A stretch of 60,000 nucleotides of DNA from Lineus longissimus (lineage: Eukaryota > Nemertea > Pilidiophora > Heteronemertea > Lineidae): positions 4,597,501 to 4,657,500 of the forward strand of contig NC_088310.1 of NCBI RefSeq assembly GCF_910592395.1. Direction: 5' to 3'. The notes under the pieces are model-generated. The model was given only the letters and a program-made list of their open reading frames with translations. It did not search any database and was not told where the DNA came from. The position numbers were made by a program, and so were the translations under genes. Below are positions 1 through 8,110 of the stretch, piece after piece. Within the stretch, counting starts at the first letter, position 1; each line of letters opens with the position of its first letter.

Positions 1-2495
1 TCTGTACATTTGTGATGAAGTTTGACAGCATTTGTGCGACCGCCAAAAAAAGCTTCTCTGGGGTTCAAGGGCTCGCTGATGATGATGTCTTTTGTAAATT
101 GAGCAAGTTGGGGGTCGTTTTTAATGTCTTCTCTAAAATCGCATTCACACTTCGTAATGACTGTGAAACCACAACCTTTCAGGAAATTTCGCCGAAACGT
201 TGTGGTTTCACGAAGTTCTCCCATAGTTGTACCAATGCGGGGGTTCATAGTGTCCTTGTGCGGAAAGCATTTTTCACATCCATGCCAGAAACAACCATCA
301 AATTCATAAATGACATTATTCTGTTCGTCGAAACCATCCACTTTGTAATTGGCAATGGATTTTTCACCCCCATTGCCGGCATGACATATGTTGATATCTT
401 TATCTTTGAACATCAACCATTCCAACCACTTTATTCCAATGTTGGACTGCTTGTCAAATGTGTAACCATGAGGTGGCAGAACAGCAATCGAAGAGGGGGT
501 CATGAAGTTTTGTCGAAACACTCTACTACAAGCTGATGCTATAGTTACGCTTTCTTTAAAAGGATTCACCTTTAGCAAGCATTCGAATGAGTCCACAAAG
601 CGAACACAACACCTTCTTAAAATGGTGACGTCACTCTGACAATAGGATTCCAGTTCCTCTTGTAAATCATAGGGTTTTCCAAGTTGGCCATTATACCACA
701 GAAGAAACTTTTTTCTCCCTTCCACGGTCATACTGTCGGGGTCGAAATATTTAATGTCGGGGATTTCTCCGATATATTTTTCATTTGCTTTTGTATTGAA
801 ATGGTGTGGAAAGTAGCCTTTTTTCATCTCATTGAAATTAAAGGTTTTGGGAAAGTTGCTAAGAGGCATGTTCAGAAAACTAAGAGAATCGAGAAATTTC
901 ACTCCAGCTGCTTCGAATGAAAGAATTTTCTGGCCAACTTGAATAACATCTGTTGGTTTGATCCCTACACTATGAAGGTATTGAATAATGAAAAAGGCAT
1001 CGTAACCCCTGTTGTTGTGTGCCACTGCCACTTTACCTATATTTGAACCGTTGAATAGCCACTCGCAAAAATCTACGACAGTATTTTCCCCACGGAATAC
1101 TTTCTCTTCTCGTTCATCACCACACAAAATACATTTTAATTCATCATCATTCTTAGCACTTTCCTCTATTCCACAAAAGAGGCAGCAACGATGTGCAATA
1201 CACAAGTTTGGAATGTGCTCTCGTTCACCATTTTCTAGAATTTTTTCTTGGGTGGATTCAAAGTCGTAAAATACAAATTTCATAAAATCTCTCATTGCAC
1301 CCTTCTTCTTCTGCTTTGGTTTTTTGATGAAACATCTGTGGTCATGTGGTTTATTCATACCACAAATATGGCAATACGTTGTAAAACATTGGTGTTTGTT
1401 TCGTTTATCATATGATTTATCACATTTCAAGCATTTTATGAAAAGTTCACAAACGGAATGAGCGGCATCATTTTTTACAAGGTGTCTTTCATAGCACGCT
1501 TGACTTTTGAAAAGACGTCTACATTTGGGACAGTTTGTCCATTTAACTATATCACAACCGGTGTCTGTTTTACAACATGCACACGTAGCTTCGCAGACAT
1601 GGGTTTTATCGTTTTGGTAACCTTTGTCGCAGTGCGGACAATAATAAGACCTCTCAAAGAACCCTGTCATAGACATGATTGGAGCAAAATGCTCATCATA
1701 GTGGTACAGATTTATGCGGTGCGGTGCAGGGGGTCCTCTGTAACACATGCAGTTGAAATATAAACTAGAATATACCACGAGCTGATAATCGGGTGAAAGG
1801 TGTGCTTGAAATTTAGCGACGTCTTTGAGGGTGCATTTGGATTTTGGAACACCCGCATTTTCATGAAGCTCGGCCGCCATTTCACCTTGTTTTTTACTAT
1901 TGGGATGTCTGATTGACTGGTGTTGTGGATGGTTATCTATACGAGTTTTACTAACGATGATGGCTCTGGCTAAACATAATTCGTCATCTTTGTTTTGAAT
2001 TTCGATGAAGCATGACTTTTCGCGGACTTTTTGATGAAGAGAGGCAATCCCTCTTGCATACAAACCGCCAATGGGAAGAGGGGCGTGTATGAAATTGACG
2101 AAAAACTCGCCCTCGAAAAGCCATGAGTCATTTGATTGAGTAACTCTCTCGATTTCACTCATGATCTTTTCGACTGTGAGTTGATCTGGTGAAATGAATG
2201 GAATACTGATATGTCTAAGTCCTTGACCAGATATGACAAGTCGGACTCTGTCTTGGGGCTGCACATCCTGAAGGAGACGATTTAAAAGTTCTCCGAAAAC
2301 ATTTGATATGTGAAATAAGATATCATTGAAAGAGGTACCTCGCTCCATTCCAGTTACTTTGATTTTCAAATCTTGACCCATCGTGCCATATTTTCTTATT
2401 TTAATGTCCTTGAGCGAGATAATTTGAAAAACAGGCTGTGCATGAGGATGGTTATGTGCTTGCCCATGTATCTCATTGTCCGACTCGTCAACATT

Positions 2496-2540
<45 letters not shown>

Positions 2541-2672
2541 GGAAGGAGAAGAAGAAGAAAAAGAAGAAGGGCCATTTTGGTTGATGACCTGGTGACCACC
2601 AATCTGAGTATTGGCTACGTTTTTTTTGTCGTCTTTTGACGAAGCCCTAAAAAAGACGTCGCCATCTTGGTA
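1..2672 (-). CDS. Type B DNA polymerase (DNA_pol_B_2 type) of a Polinton/virus-like element, partial
   Basis: The minus-strand frame is free of stops from the TGA at 2673-2675 to the window edge, and the protein continues to the left. The first in-frame ATG is at 2381-2379; the residues before it look like linker and may be reached by frameshift from the upstream gene. Visible in order: a 14-Asp run, an N-terminal conserved domain (about 2380-2050), a Cys/His-rich block (about 1750-1330), then the 3'-5' exonuclease signatures: Exo I DFE at 1257-1265, Exo II HNNRGYD at 999-1019 and Exo III YCQSD at 630-644. A GCFWHGC motif follows near 280-300, and a GGRT motif at 33-44 that normally precedes the polymerase palm. 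The palm motifs lie outside the window. This domain order is known from polymerases of Polinton/Maverick-like elements in invertebrate genomes. No integrase, capsid or ATPase gene is visible here, so the element type is inferred. Confidence 0.85.
2499..2540 (-). repeat. GAT trinucleotide microsatellite coding for 14 Asp
   Basis: Fourteen identical GAT codons (ATC on the plus strand) lie in the polymerase frame between a Ser-rich stretch and the conserved N-terminal domain. The absence of synonymous GAC codons indicates repeat-slippage growth rather than old conserved coding sequence. The run is in frame, so length changes stay tolerated. Confidence 0.95.
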
Positions 2673-4877
2673 TCATGGAAAGGGTGTACCACAGAATGTG
2701 TGCCACTTAAAATTGCCCGGATGTTGGGATTGTCTTTCTGGGGTACACCATTTCCAACATTACCACCCGGTAGAACACCAATTGCATGAGGAGGTCTCCT
2801 TTCATTGGGACTTTTCAAAAGTGATCTCAAGACAGAGTCCCTGTCCTGCCTCCTCTGTCGCTTCTTTGAATTCCCCCCATCGAGGTCAAGCTTCCGCTTA
2901 GTAGGATCAGACCTGATATAAGCGGAGGATGTCGATGCAACTTGAGAGGTATGAGGTTCGTTCACCTCTTGCAACTTGTTAGTTGTAAGTGATGAACGCT
3001 CCTCAGCCTTGGTGAGGATGTTCGACTCCAGAAACTGCTGGAGTTGGACATCCTGCCCAAGTTGTGATGATTGCAACCCCTCAAGTTGCACTTTCCCATT
3101 CGTAATCTCATCAAAGAGATTATGAACTATTTGACCTCGAAGAGGAGAATCAGAATCCACGTTTACAATTGGTGTACAGAGTGGTGATTCTGATTGGTTG
3201 CCTGTTACATTTGATTCATTATCTGGAAACGATCCTGAAAGATATTTCAGGACGTCCCCATCTGACGAATTTTCTGTCATAGGCAATCCGTTTGGTAATT
3301 TGTCTCTTTTTGAATGGCACTTCCTATTTTCTTCATAATATAGCAAGTCCGAGAAGTCTAGCAAAGCAAGATCCTCTGGTGTGCATGGCACCCCCTCCAA
3401 TTCTCTGTTTAGGGGAGGTATTTTTTCTTTGCTATCTTCCCGGACAGGCATCTGTTTCACTAGATCAGGAGAGTCTGGAACAAGAACAACATCCTCATCA
3501 GATGGTTGAGGCATTTCAGTTGTCAGATGTTCTTGTTCCAACGCCTCCTGATCTCCAGCAACACACTGATGAAATTCAGGAACAAAAAACACCTCATTCA
3601 GGTCTTTACCATCGGGACGATAAATTTGCGAAGGAGGTATTTTTTCTTCCTCATGATCCAAATCAATATTGCTGGATCGTTGCAGCAGATCCCTTAAATG
3701 TGGACTATCCCGTACCGTATGCGGCTGATCAGTCACCATAATGACAGATTGATGAGGTGGTGAAGGAGGCGTTTCAGGCACAGCATTTTCCTGACAACCA
3801 GCATCAGATGACGATGGTAAAAAAAAGAGTGTAGGATTTAAATACGGCATCATTACCTCAAGAAATTCCTTACGTTCCTTCCCTTCATAATATTTTGGGA
3901 GGTACATCTTCCCAACACCTGCTCTCTTCAAAACCCAATCGTTTAAAATGTCTATAAAATCACTGTACGTTCTTTCGCCCATTGTTGTTGTTGTTGACTG
4001 CGTTACAGGTGGTGGGAGTGGCGGGGATATTCTTCCAACTTTTCTTTCTTCATCATTTCCAGGGGTTGTTGTTGTTCTTGATGGTGATGGTGGTGAGGGT
4101 GTTGGTTCTTCTGGTGGCGTTTTTGTAACTTCTAAATAAAAAAAGTTTTGTTTCAATTCAGGACAATGTAAAAAAGTTTATATCAAACATCCTTCTCAGT
4201 TGTTGTTGTTGCTATTATCAATAGTGTAGATCATGTTATTGCTGTGATTTAGATAACAAGAGATTTTTTTTTCATTTTAAGACTATGTAAAATTAGAAAA
4301 AAAATTACAAATCAGGATCTCGAACAGTTATGAACACACTTACTCGTTTTTTTTGTTGTCATTCTTGGAGTTGACAGTTGAGTTTTAAATGACCTCTTTT
4401 TTAGATAGAGCTTCAAATGGCCTGTGAAGAAAAAAAAAGGTGTAATCATTAGATCATACACATTCAATAAATTAAGCATAAATATATATATATATATGTA
4501 TATATATGGGTTTTTTTTGGCATATATCAAGACATTTACAAATTTATTTATTTACTACACACCTTTCTTTGCCTCTTTAGGCCTCTTCCTTTCCACTTTT
4601 ACCCATTCATGTGGTTTAGAAGTGAACTCCTCCTCGGAATCAGGTCCGTCTGAAAAGAAAAAAGACAGTACTCTATTATGAAATTACATTAACTTCGTAA
4701 AGTTGGGTTCTTTTTTGTTATAGCATTAAAAAATAAAGCATGAAGAAGAATAAGAAAGAAAAACTTACCAAGAATAGGAAGAGGCTTTTTTCCAGCAACC
4801 ACATTGGCATATGTCAATTTTTTATTACTAACAGCAGCTGCTGCTGCACATGACCGTTCCATTGTCTTCTTTTCCAT
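2615..4877 (-). CDS. Unrecognised disordered nuclear-type protein upstream of the polymerase, 4 exons
   Basis: Four exons read in phase on the minus strand: 4877-4769, 4649-4563, 4421-4344 and 4131-2615 (about 596 aa). All have GT donors and AG acceptors, and the three introns are AT-rich. The start is the ATG at 4877-4875, which follows a TTTTCAG that could itself be an acceptor, so a 5' untranslated exon may exist. The protein is mostly low complexity: Pro/Thr-rich near the start of exon 4, then acidic, with a basic KKRQRR cluster about 80 residues before the end that resembles a nuclear localisation signal. I recognise no enzyme domain. It ends inside the polymerase ORF on the same strand, suggesting a Gag-Pol-like fusion by frameshift, a separate upstream protein, or alternative splicing into the polymerase frame. 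Introns in such an element are unusual and could mean host adaptation. Confidence 0.65.
2648..2654 (-). promoter_or_regulatory. Candidate -1 ribosomal frameshift site (T TTT TTA)
   Basis: On the minus strand the heptamer T TTT TTA occupies 2654-2648, with TTT and TTA being whole codons of the upstream 596-aa frame, which is the phasing required of an X XXY YYZ slippery site. The upstream frame stops at the TAG at 2617-2615. The polymerase frame is exactly -1 to it and is open from 2672, giving a 58-base overlap. The bases after the heptamer are GGG, as in known retroviral sites. A second A-rich run (A AAA AAA) in the same overlap, at 2621-2628, is also slippery in phase. A downstream stem could form around 2570-2600, but it is farther away than the usual 5-9 bases, so structural support is weak. 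Confidence 0.5.
4484..4508. repeat. AT/TATG microsatellite in intron
   Basis: A short run of alternating AT/TA interrupted by TATG lies between the second and third exons of the upstream minus-strand gene. It has no coding role. Confidence 0.85.
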
Positions 4878-5170
4878 TATTATAACTGAAAATAAGTAAT
4901 ATACAGGAATAGAGAAGTGTTTGTTGCGAAGTTTTGTGTTTGACGAGTTCATGTCATAGAAAGAGTTGCTAAATGAATGCATGTCATTGCTGCATACAGG
5001 TAATGATTCTGACTCATTGTATAGCAAATAGAAATACGACTCCATTTCAATGACAGGAGCCAAAAGAGTTGTGACTTTGGCAAGTTTGGCGAAAAATTAT
5101 CAGATTGCGCACAACCAAAACACAAACCTTTTCATATGTGTTGAGAGCAAATGCAATGCCTATCGTGGTA

Positions 5171-5833
5171 TCAGTAGATTGAGTCATTAAATGCTAAATA
5201 AAAACAGGGGTCATTTTCATAATAAGCTGTTCGGCAGCTTTGCAAAATGAACCATTTTCCAGGAGCAGTTTCTACTTTTGTTATGTGAAATGTGTCCCTT
5301 TTTATCACTGTGATTCTCGGATCCTGTACTTGCTCTCGTGAAATTGTACTTGGAACAATTATAACACCTTCACAGTTCTTTAATTCTGGGATGTATGTTG
5401 AAAAAGTGAACTGAAATGATCTTCTCACATATTCAGGAGGATGCATGTTTGATACAATCTCGCCATTTGGACACAACTTCCAGCCATTGCTGTTTGATAA
5501 CACATGAATTGATTTGTATTTAGCAAGTATCTCTAAACATTCTGGAGCAGTGAACACATTAGTTCTCTCCATCTTGAATATTTCATCCATGGTAAAAGGG
5601 CCATATTTTTGCCTCGCTGGAATAGTACGATTAAGTACATAGAGATTATCATTTATCATGACATTTCCATGAGAAATTATTTTTCTTTCTTCATTTCCCT
5701 CAAGCAGCTCATCAAAGAGCTTCTCCCCAACTACAAAAACTCCATGAACAGGATCCTTTCCTTCAGGATAGAATGCCTGATGCAGACAGAAATTCAGAGT
5801 GGCAAGCACAGTTTTGGGGAGCGGTCCTTCCAT
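5171..5833 (-). CDS. Unrecognised 220-aa protein, intronless ORF
   Basis: A single uninterrupted ORF starts at ATG 5833-5831 in a good context (purine at -3, G at +4) and ends at 5171. Composition is that of a globular protein, with alternating hydrophobic and charged residues, several Cys, and an aromatic-rich C-terminus around PGKWFI and CFYLAF. I see no signal peptide or membrane segment, and I do not recognise the family. It reads in the same direction as the polymerase module, with about 290 bases between its stop and the first exon of the next gene. It faces the 116-aa ORF across a 220-bp spacer. The compact packing and lack of introns would fit a viral or element-borne gene. A host gene captured between repeats is the alternative. 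Confidence 0.55.
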   Translation of the reverse strand: MEGPLPKTVLATLNFCLHQAFYPEGKDPVHGVFVVGEKLFDELLEGNEERKIISHGNVMINDNLYVLNRTIPARQKYGPFTMDEIFKMERTNVFTAPECLEILAKYKSIHVLSNSNGWKLCPNGEIVSNMHPPEYVRRSFQFTFSTYIPELKNCEGVIIVPSTISREQVQDPRITVIKRDTFHITKVETAPGKWFILQSCRTAYYENDPCFYLAFNDSIY

Positions 5834-6053
5834 GTTGACGATCTCGGTCCAAATGGATAACCAAAATGTGTTTGGTGTGTTTTGAGGATAAATTCAAATG
5901 AAGTTTGCTCAAGGTCAAGTTTGTCATTGTTCTTTAGCATGTGACCTCTCATAATCACACACTCATATCCAATGAGATTCACTCACAAATATCACATAGT
6001 AGATAAAGAATGGACAGCATCTATCAGAGTTCATTTGAGATTAGTGCACCACA
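5834..6053. promoter_or_regulatory. Short divergent intergenic spacer (possible bidirectional promoter)
   Basis: This 220-bp stretch separates the start codons of two ORFs on opposite strands. It holds a CCAAT near 5969 and AT-rich tracts but no clear TATA box. A shared promoter is inferred only from the geometry. Confidence 0.3.
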
Positions 6054-6404
6054 ATGTCTACATATGAACAACTGCAAGCAAGTGTGCGGAAAGCACTACA
6101 ACTACCAAACGTAGTTATATTTGGCACAAGATTGGAAATTATGCACGGCAGTGTGTGTGATGACTGTATGCTGGGAGATCACCATTTCCAAAACTACCAC
6201 ATCAAGTGTACAAACTGTGAAGCAAAGAGATGTACACACTGCTTCATGAAAAATGTTCAAAAGGACCTAATTTTGAATAACCATATGTGTGCACATTCAT
6301 GTCCATGTTTATGTACATGTGGAACAATTGATGAAGAGAGGGAATTCCTAGACTTGGAGGAAGCTTCAATCATATACCATAGAAGTTTGACACCATCATC
6401 ATAA
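6054..6404 (+). CDS. Unrecognised 116-aa Cys-rich (probable zinc-binding) protein
   Basis: The ORF runs from ATG 6054 to TAA 6404. Its middle holds regularly spaced Cys pairs (CDDC, CTNC, CTHC) followed by a dense HMCAHSCPCLCTC cluster, as expected for a small zinc-binding fold of treble-clef or RING-like size. The C-terminal tail is acidic, then polar. I cannot assign a family. It is the only plus-strand gene in the polymerase cluster and diverges from the 220-aa ORF, so it may belong to the same element. It could also be the first exon of a longer host gene, since no polyadenylation signal was identified close by. Confidence 0.45.
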   Translation: MSTYEQLQASVRKALQLPNVVIFGTRLEIMHGSVCDDCMLGDHHFQNYHIKCTNCEAKRCTHCFMKNVQKDLILNNHMCAHSCPCLCTCGTIDEEREFLDLEEASIIYHRSLTPSS

Positions 6405-7037
6405 ACTTTTCACCCAGGGGCATCAGGAAAAACGGTCCTTTCAGGGCCAAATATACCTCCAAAAATAAATCTCATTGTAGGCCTACAATAAGGAATAATA
6501 GATCAAAAATTCTTACCTTAGTTTAATATCCGTGAAGTTTCTGGGTATGAGATTCTCCTGATATCACCAAAGCCACAACACAATAGACATCCGTCTCAAA
6601 AGACTATGAGTAACAGAATGATTAAACAATAATATAATCCTGATCTTAAACAAGAATCACACAAGTTGTTGAAAAATATCTGTATGTAACAAAGGGAAAA
6701 AAATAATTACCAGTACTTATGGTCAAATTAGGGTCATTAAATAAAACGGTAGCAGCATTTAGGTCGATCATCACAATTATGTTGTTCCATCGTTTATGAC
6801 CTGATTAGGACAAAAATTACAAAAAATTATACATAATACCCAAACTACCATTTGGTGAATTGCACCAATCATCATTTGCATAATGTCATACATGCATTTT
6901 AGTAGAGTGCTTTGTGAAAAGTTCTAGGCAGTTGACTTTAGTCTGTACAGAGTTGGTGAAACTTTGAATGTGATATTTTTCTGAATATTGTTTTAGCAGA
7001 CTCTGTTGCATGAAATAGAAAAATATTGAATGGCATA

Positions 7038-7485
7038 CCATGTACTAACGCTTTTTGGTCCAAAGGGAAAAAGAGTGGCCAATTGTAATATGAAGTCTTC
7101 CTCCTTGAGGTTGATGTAATATATAAATAGTTCATCTATGTCTGTCATACTGTAGTTGTTCCTTATCAAAGCTGTTGCTTGGGGTACCTTATGATAACGC
7201 TTCATGTTTCAAAGAGAACAGATTGGTCAATTGCAGTATGAAGTCTGCCCTCTTGTGGTTGGTGTAATATGTAAATACTTCATCTATGCATGTCATGCTA
7301 CAGTTGTTCCTTATGAATGGTGATAGGTGTACCATGTAATAACGCTTTTTGTTCCAAAGAGAACAGAGTGGCCAATTGCCATATGAAGTCTTCCTCCTTG
7401 TGGTTAGCATAATATATAAATACTTCATCTATGTTTGTAATGCTATAGTTGTTCCTTATCAAAGCTGCTTTTGAATGCTGTACAT
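7038..7485. repeat. Three-unit tandem repeat, about 147 bp per unit
   Basis: Three diverged units follow one another, at about 7038-7188, 7189-7332 and 7333-7485. Each carries the landmarks AACGCTT, TTCCAAAG or a variant, AATTG(C/T)AATATGAAGTC or a variant, a Ct-rich CTTGTGGTT block, ATAT(A/G)TAAATA(C/G)TTCATCTATG, and GTTGTTCCTTAT. The short minus-strand ORFs here are simply the repeat read in different frames. Confidence 0.85.
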
Positions 7486-7689
7486 GAACTTGACGTGGTA
7501 TTCTTAGATATTTTACAACACCCTTAGTATTATATGTGCTGACTCACTCTTATTCTTTTCAGTATCTTCAAGTTATGTCTACTATGTCACCATGTCACTA
7601 GGCTATAACCCAAATTGGTTATTTTTCACAATATCCACAAACTGGTTTACCAAGTCAAGGTCGTCTAAACTTCGGATATCTCAAGTATG

Positions 7690-8110
7690 TCAGTAGGTCA
7701 GTGGGCCATGACCCACTCTGGAGATTTTACACCATATCAAAACTAGGTCACTAGGTCACTAGGTCAGGTCAACTTTGAAAACTTCTCACACAGAAAGTAG
7801 GTCAACAGGTCAACAGGTCACTAGGTCAAAAGTTCATAACTTTCCCATTCTGGAGATTTTACACCATATCCAAACTAGGTCACTAGGTCAGGTCCAAAGT
7901 AGGTTACTAGGCCATGACCCACTCTGGAGATTTTACACCATATCCAAACTAGGTCACTAGGTCAGGTCAACTTTCAAACTTCTCATACACAAAGTAGGTC
8001 AGTAGGTCAGTAGGTCACTAGGTCATCCAAACTAGGTCACTAGGTCAGGTCAACTTTCAAACTTCTCATACACAAAGTAGGTCAGTAGGTCAGTAGGTCA
8101 CTAGGTCAAA
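7690..8110. repeat. AGGTCA-rich tandem satellite with higher-order units
   Basis: Roughly 25 copies of AGGTCA occur on one strand, mostly spaced by two bases (AGGTCACTAGGTCA) and sometimes overlapping (AGGTCAGGTCA). They sit within larger repeated blocks that also hold AACTTTCAAACTTCTCA and GGAGATTTTACACCATAT. A block of about 84 bp is repeated almost perfectly at 7950-8033 and 8034-8117. The spaced hexamers are, by sequence, direct-repeat nuclear receptor half-sites, but their satellite nature is the simpler explanation. Confidence 0.9.

Noticed and set aside
12-2639. Several plus-strand ORFs (12-536, 684-920, 1458-1763, 2373-2639)
   Set aside because: They lie antisense to the intact polymerase frame, which has family motifs; the poly-Ile and poly-Met frames at 2396-2639 are the GAT microsatellite read out of frame.
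3292-3741. Plus-strand 149-codon ORF
   Set aside because: Antisense shadow of the large fourth exon of the upstream minus-strand gene.
6938-7428. Three overlapping minus-strand ORFs with similar protein sequence
   Set aside because: They are the same ~147-bp repeat read in different units, not a protein family.
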